Assembly: GCA_023014485.1 (NCBI GenBank)
Contig: JAJOZX010000196.1
Span: forward strand, 1,048,001-1,112,000
Origin: Bathynomus jamesi
Taxonomy: Eukaryota; Arthropoda; Malacostraca; Isopoda; Cirolanidae
Direction of reading: 5' to 3'
DNA length: 64,000 nt
Each line of letters begins with the position of its first letter. Within the stretch, counting starts at the first letter, position 1. Positions 53,290-64,000 of this stretch are shown one piece after another. Position numbers and translations under genes: made by a program. The notes beneath the pieces are model-generated. The model saw nothing but the letters and a program-made list of their open reading frames with translations, was not told where the DNA came from and did no database searches.

Positions 53290-56200
53290 TATACACCGAC
53301 TAATCACTCCTCACGGAGTTCCAGGTAATTGGTAACGTTTCCTGTAGGTATTGCGACATACCTTACCTACTCTAAGCTCCTTCATACCGTCTATTTCCTG
53401 AGCGCGGAAATTGTACGTTTCCAGAACCAGGTGAGGAGGCGCGGCATCGTCATCATTTCCCAATTCTTGTAAACTCACTAGGTTTGTCCTTATACTCGTC
53501 CTTGATCTCGTCAGTGAGGAATTCATTCACATAGAGAAGGTATATATTCACCTTCCTTCGCCGTGAACACCACACTGTCGGTATCGGCGAACAAGACCTG
53601 TCGATACAGAGAATGCATTAAACCCGAAAGCTTAATGCGCCCATATACCGTTGTAAAACTAGCCACAGGGATGTTTGCGACGCGGGATGTTTCTGTAGCC
53701 AACTCGGTCCTATTATAACGTATTAGGTACCTATTACCTACGTGCAGAACTTCAAGAACCTCTTTATCGTCAGCTTTGGCGTAATGTAATACTTCGTCAA
53801 AACTGTAAGCTAAATGCACGTTCCCGTTGTCAGTGTTCTGTAGAAACTTGCTCCAAAGACTGTTCAAACAAAGCTTTGTATTAAAGCGCTTTCCAGGGTT
53901 TCACGCAATATACTCCCGTTCAATTTGTATTCCCTCACGATCACTGTAACGCAAAATATAGGCTGCTTTTACGTCCTCGGTTCAAACACTTCATGGATAT
54001 CCTGACGCTTCATCTTTATCTTTCAGAAAGGTGTCGATATATGGAGTGAAGAGGTTATAGAGCTTCTCATAAATCTTTAATATTCTGTTCCCATGACGAA
54101 CGGCTAGTTCCCAGTCACGGCTTGTAAAAACATTTCAGATCTTTCTCTGAGTGGCTGTATGATTACACTTCCCATTGTTCTCCTCTGCACACTTCACGCA
54201 CAGGGGAAATATAAGCTTGTGATCTAAGACAACGGGTAAGATGGGCATTACCAGAAATCAAGAGGGGGAAGTACATCAATGAACGATATACCAAAATAGT
54301 TCTTGTTTGCATGAGAATTCTTCGATGGTGGGGAGGGCGGATCCCACGAACTATTGAGGGGCACCTACCGGGTATGGATTATTTTTCATCACGTAGGCAT
54401 ATAACGAGCAAAAGTCAAAGTAGTGAATCCTATCACCCTCTGTAGGTGGAAAGTATACTGTAGTTTGAAATGGTTTTTACGCCTTCCAAACAAACTCTCG
54501 TCACATTTGAGAGGGCCCAACCACATTGAAGATTTGATAACCCTTATTTCGTCAAGTCAAGGTATTGCTCGTTGGTCTCCATTCACTCATATTCATGTTC
54601 CCACAAAATCCTGTGAGTGAACTGTAAACTTATAAGCTGGTCGCGAGTACGGGTCCATGCCAAATTGTTGGCGGGGGATCTAACGTGGAAGTCACCTGTG
54701 ATACCACACTAAGCTCAGGACGTTGGCATCCGTGCCAACGACAATCTTGGAAGGGATCTAATGTCTTCTCACTGGTGCGGAGGGTCCTCACTCAAACCAT
54801 CAGCACCAAATATGACCATTGATCTTAATGGTCACTTCCCCTGTGTTTCGCGCGTGTTTTATATGTACTCCTGCATGTTGCTGAAAGTGTGTAAGCTAGT
54901 ACAGGGCTTTATACCCTGTACTGCATGGTTGTTTCTTAGTATGTTGGAAGGTTTATGTTTTGGCATGAAGTTGTTCTTGAATACAGTGAAGCAAAGAGAT
55001 GTAATCGTGGTTGCAGCTTGTAGTGGATCGCAAATGAATCTGGCGATATACATATTTCTAGATGTTTGGAAACATACTCTAAGCACACGTACATCGTTCA
55101 CACAAAAACGTTCACGCTCATTCGATATATTATACAGATTATCTTCATTGAAATACCGGTCAGACTTCTCTTCTCGTTCGTTCGCACTCATCCGTTATAG
55201 TTAAAGTAACGTTTGGGAACTTGGGAAGTGGTAGTCCATTGTAGTTTAAATTGTTACGATTAAGGAATGTGTAAGGGCAATACTCTTTTGAAACCTCGGC
55301 ATCCAACTCCAGCACCTTGAGTAACTTAACTATCTTACAAGGCATGCACAAAAGTGTCTTTAAACTGAACATTATCTCTTATTTGCATCTGTATGAGCTT
55401 ATTACCTCTTTTCAAGGGTTCACCCTTGAATAGTGCTGATATCTCATGTTCAAACAGTTCCTTATAAAGAAACTGTGTATCAAACTTTGCGGCGTTGTTC
55501 GCTAGAACGTATACAGTAATTTTTTGAACTGATCGGCTAGCTTCACTATATAATTCACAAACAATTTCACGGGTGACTCTGTCATAGTCGTCTTAAAAAT
55601 ATTGGTAGGTTTACCACACTTGCGACACTCATCACACATAACATTCGAACATTCGTTACAGATGGTTTAGAACACGAGTAAATGAGGGGTACCTTTTTTC
55701 GTCTCAGGGTTTCTGTAGGTCTCTATGTCGTATGTCGCATACAGTAATGCACAATTTATTTTTAGGTTTGGCATTTTTCATATAACATTCTTCACTCCAT
55801 CCGCCTTATATATCTCATTACACCTGCTTGCATGTACCGCCCTCATTCATCGTATGAAACATTCTACCTTCGCAAATCTTTATCTTTCTGCATCAACCAT
55901 TCGTCTTACACTATGTAGATTAAAACCTTCATTATTGAAAAACATCCGTTGACAGTTATTACAAGCTCTCTTCTCAGCTTCTACCACACAGTTTACGCAT
56001 CTAGGGCTTTTACATTGCGCGCATACCATATGACACTCCTTACAATGCTTTAGCAAATTATTCGTAAACTAAAGAACTTAAGGCACCCCTTATGCAAATC
56101 GCGATGCCTACCATACTTACAACTTTTATCGTAACTTGCGTAAAGCGCTCTAATATGTCTAAGAGAAAGGTAGGGTGCTTCTACCAAGCCTAAAATGAGC

Positions 56201-56920
56201 AAAGACCTTGTTCGATCCGTCACACGACTCTTAAAAGCATACGTTGTCCTACCATGCTCATCCAAACCAAATACAACTATTCGTACTCTCATCTGTTGCC
56301 CACCTTCAGCAGCACTTCAGGACCCGTATTACACTCAAAATTAAGCCCACAAGATCTAGCTAGCTTTTGCGCGTGGTTTATAACCTTACCTAACCAAATG
56401 TTTCTGGCTACCACATTAAGAACACCAATCATATACGCTCAAATTTCAGCCATAAAACCACAAGCACAGCCGTTGTCTGTGAGTTCGCTGTAAGTTTTAT
56501 CGGAGTTAAAGTTTAAAGTGTACGGTGTGGTCATTTTCAATCAAGAAATTCGCCAGTTTGAATTTTGAACCACTCTGCCTTGATTAATACGTATGTAATG
56601 TAATCAATATCCTCCGCAACCAGACGTATATCGGGTATAACTACCCAGAACAGATCACCATCCTTATCATTAGGCTCAAATCTAAGCGCCAACCTCATCC
56701 ATGCCTCCTGCTCCTCATTGTGTTGAAAGGTGTATGCGACGATACGCCGAACTACGTTGCGAAGATCTTGTTCGAGGCTCTCAGCAGAAGCGACCCGTGG
56801 ATCAACCGTAACGTTGTACCTGTTGTAAACCAGTACGGGGTGTGTTACGTACATTGTTTAACAGCGTGGCGACACTGTGTCCTCAGAGCTGTACGACTCG
56901 AATCTTGGACGTTTTGAAGG
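53290..56920 (-). pseudogene. protein-primed family B DNA polymerase, Polinton/adintovirus type, broken
   Basis: Minus-strand relic in several frames. In order: an N-terminal part (about 56,540-56,850); a Cys/His stretch near 56,050-56,130; an exonuclease motif DIET near 55,715; an Exo II-like NN-x-x-FD near 55,490; FCVNDVRVL with TITSLC near 55,000-55,090; and the motif C sequence ADTDS near 53,575. The order and motifs fit the polymerases of Polintons, adintoviruses and related virus-like elements. At least six frameshifts or stops. None of the partner genes (capsid, integrase, packaging ATPase) was seen nearby, so this is an isolated fragment. Polinton versus adintovirus cannot be decided from it. 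Confidence 0.65.
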
Positions 56921-57795
56921 CATACCTGATGTGGAGTGTTTTCCATAAACCTCTACCAACAGTCGCTGAATTCCTGCGGAGGTGGAAGGCTCCTGGCTGG
57001 ATCCTCGAGTCAGTCTTCCTACATCCGAGATGGAGGGTTCCGGACCGATTCCACGATCGCGCCAACCATCAACCGATGAAGTTGGAAGTTCCGGCGAGCG
57101 TCTCGAGTTCCTTCTGAAACCTCATCAAGGTCTTAATGGTTAGGGGGGTAGCATTCATTATTTCGGAAAATGAGAACAATAAAAGATTAGTGAATGTAAG
57201 GAATGACTTTTAAAAATCTATATTAATATTTTTCAGTTTTTTCTTCCGGCTGTCCAGTGTTCTTCTCGGAAACCCTGCAAAGTAAGGCACCCTTTTTTAT
57301 ACCGTTGGAAATGTCTCTGTTCTGGGAGGATCATAAGGATATTTATATTTTCGTTTGCACAGGCGGCGTGTGCGCATGCGCAACTTTTAAATGAAGCCAA
57401 ATAGAGAAAATGTTCATAGAAGTAAAATTGTTTCTTTTAGTCTGTTTAGGCGGAATATAATGAAAAATCTATACTGGGTGTGTGCACGCAGGCGTAACTT
57501 TAAACGAAGCCAGATAGAGAAAAAGTTCCTAGAACAAAAAATGTTACGTTAATATTAAGTATAACAAAAACAATAAGATATATACTTGTGAAGCCCATAG
57601 CACTTTTGTACAAGAACAAGAAAATTACTAGCCTAACCTGACCTAACCTAAGTTTATTGTTAAATCATGAAGTAGCCTATTTAGTTTCATGTGAAAAACT
57701 CTTGTAACAATATCTAGACTACGTTCTAGTCTTAGATAAGCTTCATTGCTTTCAGCAATTTCAGTCCATCTTGGATTGCAAGTAAACGTAATAAA
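56921..57795. other. stretch without recognised gene
   Basis: A short TAACCTGACCTAACCTAAG run near 57,638. Two related ~50-bp blocks (GTGCGCATGCGCAACTTTTAAATGAAG at about 57,370 and a similar one at about 57,480) form a diverged direct repeat. Confidence 0.45.
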
Positions 57796-57804
57796 TAGAT
57801 CCGG

Positions 57805-57980
57805 TGTAACGTTAAAAAATGAGATCGTTGAAAACTGAGATGCACCTCATTATTCAACGTTACAAAATGAGGTGCACTTCATTTTTCAATGTTGAATAAT
57901 GAGGTGCACCTCAATTTTCAACATTGAAAAATGAAGTACATTGTTGAAAAATGAGTCACTTCGTTGAAAATTCAGTTCAA
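57805..57980. repeat. palindrome-rich short repeat cluster
   Basis: Repeated, alternately inverted variants of AAAATGAGGTGCACCTCATT and TTCAACGTTGAA over about 170 bp. Resembles the small foldback MITEs elsewhere in the window; no clear target duplication. Confidence 0.6.
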
Positions 57981-58139
57981 ATAGGCTATAAGTTAAAGTA
58001 GCCCCTCAGACCTTGGCCCTTCAAGGTTCAGCTGGAATACTGAACCTAATCAAAATAAATAAAACTAGCGGAGCGACCCGGCATTTCCCGGGTAGAAGTT
58101 GAACGGTATATATATATACACCTTTCAACCTTTCAAATG

Positions 58140-60226
58140 TTCCGTGCGATAATTCCTCATTTCACGAAGGTCAAGCTTGTCGCCCCTCCTCTCGAGTTGG
58201 CCTGGTGAAGTAATGAGTTGGTTTCTTGTACTCTCCACCTCATATAACCAAGTTCGCCCGGCTCATCGGGGATTGTTCTGAGTCAGGCGTCTAATCTTCT
58301 TTTGAAGATGTCCACTGCAACACCACTCGTGTTGCTTAGGTCATTGGACAGCTGATTAAACAGTCTTGGTCCTCTCACAATAAAACTACTTTGTTTCAGG
58401 GTTAAGGATGTTCCCTGTCTAGCCTTTAATTTGGGAACACGACAGAGTATCCCTTTCTACTTTCCACTGTTGTTTGGGGAGTTACAGGATTCAGAGTAAG
58501 ATTAGGGACTAGTTTCTCCATTATTTTCCAAGTGTAAATAATGGTGTATCTCTCTCTTCTCGTTTCCAGTGAATATAGGTTTAATTCGCGTAACCTTTCC
58601 CAGTAATTTAGGTCTTTGCACCCCTTGATCTTGGCTGTGAAGCTTCTCTGAATCCCTTCTAACTGTCTAATGTCCTCCTTTTTATATGGGGAGGTTAGGA
58701 CCAAGCAGTATTCTAATTTCAGTATGATCAGTGTCTTCAGTTGAGAAATCATTATATTCCTATCCCTTCGTTTAAAGGTTCTCAGTATCTACCCAGTTAT
58801 TCTCTTTGCTCTGTTTACTTCTATCTTATTTTGTGTTTCAAATTTGGCATCATCAGTCATTACAACCCCTAAATCTTTTGCTTTAGAATTTCTCTGAATT
58901 TCCTGTCCATTTGGGGTATAATATTCTATGGATTTTAGGTCCTCCCTTTTTCCGTACCGTAACAGCTGAAATTTCTCAGTGTTAAACTTCTATTGTTGTC
59001 TTCCGTCCACTTGTAGATTTTGTTCATGTCGGTTTGTAGAGATCCTATATCTTCTGGATTTCTTATTTTTCTACGAATCTTTGGGTCATCGGCAAACGAT
59101 GTTACTGTGCTGTCTCTGGTAACGTCCTCATCTATGTCAGTTAGCATGATTATGAAGAAAAGTGGAGCTAATACTGTTCCTTGTGGTACTGAGCTGAGGA
59201 CCTCTGATTCTGATGAAGATATTTCTTGTACTGTAACGACTTGCCGCCTTTCACTAAGGAAATTATATATCCAATTCCCTACTTTTCCTGTTATTCCCAT
59301 ATATTTCAGTTTATGTATTATGATTCCATGGTCACAATTGTCGAGTTTCCAAAGAGTCAGGTTTTATGTCTAACTATTTTTTCAAATATTTTAGTGAGAT
59401 GAGATGTAAGCGACTCTGGCCTATAGTTTTTGGCCTCGGATCGATCTCCTCCTTTATATATTGGGACTATGTTCGCACTCTTCAGGATGCTCGGTATTTC
59501 TCCCGTGTCTAGTGATCATCTCCATATCCAGTATAGGGGCCCAGCGATTGCATTCTTGCAGTTTTTGATCAGTGTGGCATTCCATTTGTCCGGTCCTGCC
59601 GCTGAGTGTGCTTTTAGTTAACCTATAGCTTGTGTAATATCACTTGTCGTAAGGTCGAAATCCGTTATACTTTCCCCTTATGGTTCTTCTTCAAAGAATG
59701 CGTTTCTATCGCATATCAGTTTGTCAGTTTTTGGGATACTGAACGTTGATTCGTACTGAGCTCGTAATATTTAGATCATCAGATCATCAGATAAAGCATT
59801 GTCTTCGTTTTTCAAAGGTCCGATAGTCGTATGGTTTTTCGACTTCCTTTTTGCAAAATTATAGAAGTACTTTGAGTTAACCTTTATCGCTTCTATAGCG
59901 TCGTTTTCTCGTTTTTCTATATGCTTCTCAATTAGTTCCTGTATGACGCAATCGATACTCTGCAGTTTATCATTTAATATTTTTCTGATGTTGTTATCGT
60001 TACAGTTACTTAATTTTGCAGTCATTCTTTTTCTCTTTCGGAACAATGACCTCTTTTGTCTTTCGAACCTGCTTCTCTTTCCTCTTTGTTGTATTTTTGG
60101 GACATGTCTTTTCAATTTCCAGCGTCTTCTCCTCTAAAGTCATTAGCATCTCTTCCGTTGTCTTGGCCTCGAAAATAGTTTTTCAATCTATTACTTTCAT
60201 GCTGGATGCAACACCTTCCCAGTTTA
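58140..60226 (-). pseudogene. CR1-like ORF2, RT part
   Basis: Linker with Lys/Arg-rich KRSRFERQKRSLFRKRKR and then GPLKNEDNALSDDL (59,771-60,115). RT blocks follow: WIYNFLSERRQVV, SSVPQGTVLAPLFF and FADDPKIRR (FADD at about 59,085-59,096). The C-terminal signature KLEYCLVLTSPYKKEDIRQLEGIQR is at 58,660-58,740. Frame changes near 58,930 and 59,340-59,770 and stops near the end show it is dead. Confidence 0.8.
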
Positions 60227-60228
60227 TA

Positions 60229-61580
60229 CGAGGACCACTCAATATATTCTCCCCCACCTTTTTTTTTCTTTCCAAGTTTCCTTGTAAGTTCCAGAAATTT
60301 TGTACACAAGTAGTTACATAGCTTTTTTACAAGTTTTTTTTTCCACACAGTCTCCATCCTTTTCTACGGCTTTCCTCCACCTCGAAAGAAGGGCCTTTAT
60401 TCCTTGCTGGTAAAAGTCCACTGGGTTCCGCTGGAGTCACCTCTTAACCTCCTCAACAACCTCATCGTCACTCTGAAACTTTCTTCCACGAATAGTATCC
60501 TTCATTGGCCCAAACAAATGGAAATATGAAGGTGCCAGATCCGGGCTGTATGGAGGGTGGGGTAACACAGTCAAGCGCATTTTTGTGATGGCCTCTCTTG
60601 TTTGCAAACTGTTGAGTGGTTTTCCGTTATCGTGCAAAAGAAAGACGTCTTCCAGTTTTCTCTCCTGTCGAACTCGCTTTATACGTCTCTGGAGTCTCTG
60701 TAGTGTAGCAATATATGATTCTGAGTTGATTGTTTGTCCTTTCTTCATAATGTCCACCAGAATCACCCCTTTCATGTCCCAGAAGACGGTGGCCATAACC
60801 TTTCGTGCAGAGGGAGCCATTTTGAACTTTTTCTTGCGTGGGGAGTCTGCGTGATGACACTCATTGGATTTGCGGTTTGTTTCAGGTTCAAAGTGATGTA
60901 CCCAAGTCTCATCCCCAGTTACAATTCGTGAGAAGTCATCCCCTTCTGTCTCGTATCGAACCAACGACTCAGAAACAATTTCTTTTCTTTGGGCTTTGTG
61001 ATCTTCAGTCAGTTGTCGAGGAACAAACCGTGAACACACTTTTGCGTATCCCAGTTGCTGACTTATTGTATTCACACTTCCTTCACTAATTCCTAGCTCT
61101 AGTGATAGCTCCTTGTATGTGACGCGCCGATTTGATCGAATGATGCTGTTAGCACGTTGCACAGTGTGAGATGTCACAGCCGATGCCGGGCAACCGCTAC
61201 GTGGCTCATCATCGAGGCTGTCTCTACCTCTCTCCGATGATCTTACACGTGCTTCGATGAACAAAATCTCCGTAAACGTTTTGTAGACGTTTGTGAATAT
61301 TTCCAACTGTTTCCTTCTCGGCGGTTAAGAACTCGATAGCAACTCTCTGTTTACGACGCACATCACTGTCAGACGCCATTTTCGAAACTACGTTAACCAT
61401 CGGTTTTGTGCAAGGGCATTTAAAAGTGGTTTTATACAAGGAGGGGAGGTTCAAACTGGAAAAATCCGGTTATGTAAAGCGCAGAAAGTTCAAACTTACG
61501 GCCCAAAAGACATTTCAGCCCCATGGCCTATTATTTAGCTAAGAAAAAAGGGTGGAGCAAAATATATTGAGTGCCCCAAG
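60229..61580 (-). mobile_element. mariner transposon copy 2, inserted in the LINE
   Basis: TA at 60,227-60,228 and 61,581-61,582. Ends resemble copy 1 (left CGAGGACCACTCAATATATT, right ...AATATATTGAGTGCCCCAAG). The insertion splits the endonuclease from the RT of the host LINE. Confidence 0.9.
60318..61380 (-). pseudogene. mariner DD34D transposase copy 2, inactivated
   Basis: Start MASDSDVR at 61,380. A deletion with frameshift near 61,245-61,265 removes the RRWSKR region. GDETW (first Asp) and LLHDN (second Asp) are intact, but the third motif reads SPDLAPSY (Asp to Tyr). An in-frame TGA replaces Trp just after EEVKR (about 60,435). Different lesions from copy 1, so the two decayed independently. 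Confidence 0.9.
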
Positions 61581-61582
61581 TA

Positions 61583-62318
61583 GCTTTGGAGTGAAAATAA
61601 AAAAAATTCGAATTTTGCTTCTTTCTGTTGTTCGTGCTATTTCCTTTCCTGTTGCTTTTATATTGGTTGTTATTTCAGTAATGTTGTGATCCGATATTAT
61701 AGTTGGGAATATTTCTACATCATCAATTAGGTTGCTGTTGTTTATGAATACCAAATCTAGGCAGTTGTTTTTTTCTTGTGTTTTCTGTTATTTCTTGTGT
61801 TAACATAAATTCATCAGCTAGAGCTAGTAGCATTTTTACCTGCTCCTGGTCTTCCCGTGTGTCCTCCTTTTCCTGGCGTATACATATATTTTTTCCTACC
61901 CTTTTATATTTTATGAATGGAAAATTAAAATCACCACAAATCACTGATTTGGGGTTGGAGAGTGTAGATCTTTTACCCAGTTTCTTACCTCTATAATGGA
62001 ATCTGAGAATTTTGAGGTTAACGTGTTCAAGGGTCTGTGCATTGCAATTAGTACCATATTTAATTTTTCAACTTTTGCTGCAACACATTCTACGTAGCTA
62101 TTCGAGGTACTTATAGTCATTTCTGCCATATGCCTTTCACGTGTGTAAATAGCATATCCTCCTTTACGTCTCACTGTTCTGTCGGCTCGGAGGATGTTAT
62201 AGTTGTCAACTTGTATTTCTTTTTTGTCAATAGAGAACTCACAGTTTTCACAGTTCGCCTGGTAGACCTTTAGATGGGTTTCCGTGAGGCATGCAAAATT
62301 TGCTCCGATTTCTTGCAT
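61583..62318 (-). pseudogene. CR1-like ORF2, EEP endonuclease part
   Basis: ACLTETHLK carries the catalytic Glu, CGDFNFP follows at about 61,930, and ISDHNITEI at about 61,690 gives the SDH motif. A frame change lies near 61,945 and another near 61,750. Directly followed by the mariner TA. Confidence 0.8.
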
Positions 62319-62622
62319 GAGTCTTTTCAGGTATAAAACTTTTTCCGGGGAATTTAAGGCCCTGAATGTTGGTTAGGATTATTTTTATTTTTCCCTTTCG
62401 TTTTTACATACTTGTGTTTCCGATTCATTTTCCAATGGTGGTGTCGGTTTCGTTGTCTTGTGGTCGTCCGAGAATTTTCCTCTCTTTATCTGTTTCGATA
62501 ACCGTTGTCTCGATATCGCATGTAATGTCTTTCTGTATGCCTTCTGTACGGCTCTCGGATCCCTGTATTTGTCAGTTGGCTTTGTATTTGTGGGATGATA
62601 TTCAATAGTTGAATTGTGTCGG

Positions 62623-63189
62623 CTACATCTGAAAAATTGGTAGCCCTCTTTGTTGTTGGTTTCGTCTGCTCATCTGTCGGCTTCCTTTGAGGGTGGTGGT
62701 AACGGCATTTTTGTCCGTATTTGCACCTCCCATATCTTGCATAGGTGTTGCAAACAGTAAGATGGTGGAACTTGCACTTTTTTCAAATTTGCAATATCCT
62801 CTTGTGTAAAGTGTATTACATAACGTGAAATGTGCATAGACGCATTGCCCATCGCGAAATCTGCAGTACCCTTTATCGTAGTATTTACAGACGGTATTTT
62901 CTACGCTTCTACTTCTTGTTATCTGATTATTTTCTATGTTCTTAATTTTGATATTATCATTATTTTTCTTTGGTTGTTTATTTCCTACGTTTTTAGTTTT
63001 TATCTTTTTATCATTTTGTTCGTTGGGCAGTTTTACTATCACGCAACGTTTACTTATCTCTTTTCTTTCATCTATGTCTTCATTCTGTATTATATTGTTA
63101 TTCGTTATTTTATTGTTATTCGTTATTTCCTCTTCTCTCTCATCCACCCGAATTTTCATTGGGACATTTCTGCATTCTTGTTTCCCCAT
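62623..63189 (-). CDS. CR1-like ORF1b: CCCH zinc-finger protein
   Basis: 189 codons starting MGKQECRN. A basic, Asn-rich middle leads to two CCCH-type fingers (CKYYDKGYCRFRDGQCVYAH and CNTLYTRGYCKFE...). The second finger loses its last part, perhaps by a frameshift near 62,780. Likely RNA-binding ORF1 protein. Its ATG overlaps the preceding stop as TAATG. Confidence 0.65.
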   Translation of the reverse strand: MGKQECRNVPMKIRVDEREEEITNNNKITNNNIIQNEDIDERKEISKRCVIVKLPNEQNDKKIKTKNVGNKQPKKNNDNIKIKNIENNQITRSRSVENTVCKYYDKGYCRFRDGQCVYAHFTLCNTLYTRGYCKFEKSASSTILLFATPMQDMGGANTDKNAVTTTLKGSRQMSRRNQQQRGLPIFQM

Positions 63190-63467
63190 TATTCCCTCCT
63201 TTTATGTAACACTCGAATTCGCTTTCTCATTTCTCTTAATACCGCAAAGGAGTTTACAGTCTGTGTACGTGCGTCACACAGAAATTTCATTCCCACGATC
63301 TGTTTCGCGTTCGAGACGAGAGATATTTTCCTATCATCCCAATTCATGCAGATAAAGTCGTGTAGTTTTTGACAGAAATCGCATCTTATTGCTGCATTTT
63401 CAGTTGTTTCCAGATTACACAAATTGCAGATTAAGTGAGAATTTGGACCCATGGTCATGCTTTTCAT
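63189..63467 (-). CDS. CR1-like ORF1a: PHD-like zinc-finger protein
   Basis: 92 codons. CNLCNLETTENAAIRCDFC...HDFICMNW has the C4-H-C spacing of a PHD/RING-like finger, as found in some CR1-type ORF1 proteins. It ends ...VLHKRRE and the stop TAA shares its last A with the next ATG. Confidence 0.65.
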   Translation of the reverse strand: MKSMTMGPNSHLICNLCNLETTENAAIRCDFCQKLHDFICMNWDDRKISLVSNAKQIVGMKFLCDARTQTVNSFAVLREMRKRIRVLHKRRE

Positions 63468-63479
63468 TAATTATCGTAA

Positions 63480-63859
63480 AAAGAAACACACATACACATA
63501 TTTTTTCCTTTCTTTCCCTTTTTTTCCCTTTCGAAAAAAGGACCTTTTTTCCTACCTTGTTTCGAAACTTCTCGAATGCCAACCGTATTACGGTTTAAAT
63601 ATATACGTTAAACTGGTGATAATTTATGTAATCTGTATTGCACTTTCTTAATTTTAATGAATTTCCCTTTATAATTTATATGCACGGATTTACACTTTAT
63701 ACACTTTCGGGTGTAAACAGAATAAACCGCCGAGTAGTTTACTCCATTTTTATTTGGGTGTTAATACAGAGCGAAACACAACACGTCCATTCCCCACAAG
63801 GTACAAGCGTTCCACCGTGTCCGGTTTCGCGGTCCCCGTTAGGCATTCATCAGACTGAT

Positions 63860-63891
<32 letters not shown>

Positions 63892-64000
63892 CGTAAAAAT
63901 CAAATAGTAGAGTCGCCTTATGACTACAGAGTTTGACTCTCAATTTTGAACCTTATACCCTTAAACAATAAAGACTGAACAGAAGAAAACTTAAAATAAA
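63480..64000. other. sequence upstream of the LINE, with TA microsatellite
   Basis: May include the LINE 5' leader. TA run at about 63,867-63,890. No gene recognised. Confidence 0.45.

Larger units (their letters stand above)
58130..63467 (-). mobile_element. near full-length CR1-like LINE, split by a mariner
   Basis: Minus strand, 5' to 3': zinc-finger ORF1 region (63,467-62,623), EEP endonuclease (62,318-61,583), the mariner insertion (60,229-61,580), RT connector and RT (60,226-58,935), and C-terminus (58,752-58,140). The 3' end pairs with the truncated copy at 27,101-28,035. About 4.0 kb without the mariner. Confidence 0.8.

Noticed and set aside
54423..55204. Plus-strand ORFs across the PolB relic
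   Set aside because: Antisense to polymerase motifs on the minus strand.
62830..63372. Plus-strand 180-codon Phe/Ile-rich ORF
   Set aside because: Antisense of the zinc-finger ORF1; hydrophobicity comes from the complement of Lys/Asn-rich codons.

Overview
This window is eukaryotic. It is AT-rich, has no operons and no bacterial-style gene packing, contains spliced exons, and most of it is transposable-element sequence. An arthropod is likely, and a crustacean (perhaps a decapod) is my best guess. Reasons: interstitial TTAGG/TCAGG repeats of the arthropod telomere type, a very mixed Tc1/mariner and hAT population, Penelope-like and jockey/CR1-like retroelements, 5S-rRNA-derived SINEs, and a LINE fragment of a kind I associate with decapod genomes. 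The taxon is an inference from element content.

Host gene. The only clear host gene is on the minus strand from about 40.9 kb down to 14.4 kb. Fourteen exons encode parts of eight consecutive immunoglobulin domains. Nearly every domain is split over two exons: a first half of 95-140 nt carrying the first cysteine (phase 1 to 0) and a second half of 187-247 nt carrying the Y-x-C cysteine (phase 0 to 1). One domain is split at phase 1 instead. All joins I checked keep frame. Both ends of the gene lie outside the recognised exons. Its largest intron in view (21,315-31,674, 10.4 kb) holds a DD41D transposon, a hAT MITE, a tandem tRNA-like array, a LINE fragment and a Penelope-like element.

Layout. 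0-6.3 kb: Tc1 remnant, an intact 1,102-codon LINE with a 2A-like N-terminus, and a mariner copy. 6.3-11.6 kb: foldback repeats, a DD37E transposase relic and a decayed ORF of an unclassified repeat family. 11.6-14.3 kb: second LINE copy interrupted by a foldback element with telomere-like core. 14.4-40.9 kb: the immunoglobulin gene with its element-filled introns, including 5S SINEs, small TA-flanked MITEs and a 10-bp-TSD foldback MITE. 43.1-49.2 kb: a large element bounded by inverted repeats of about 250-300 bp and carrying a decayed protein of a family that I recognise but cannot name. It is interrupted by a LINE that is itself interrupted by a hAT MITE. 49.4-53 kb: two nested hAT MITEs, then a second Penelope-like element with a head-to-head inverted copy and a Tc1/pogo-like MITE. 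53.3-56.9 kb: a broken protein-primed family B DNA polymerase of Polinton/adintovirus type. 58.1-63.5 kb: a CR1-like LINE with zinc-finger ORF1 and endonuclease-RT ORF2, split by a second mariner.

Most promising leads: the 43-49 kb inverted-repeat element with a possible PIN/FEN-like nuclease core; the 264-bp tRNA-like array that flips orientation; the 2A-like leader on an intact LINE; two foldback elements with exact 10-bp target duplications; candidate hammerhead cores in two unrelated Penelope-like families.
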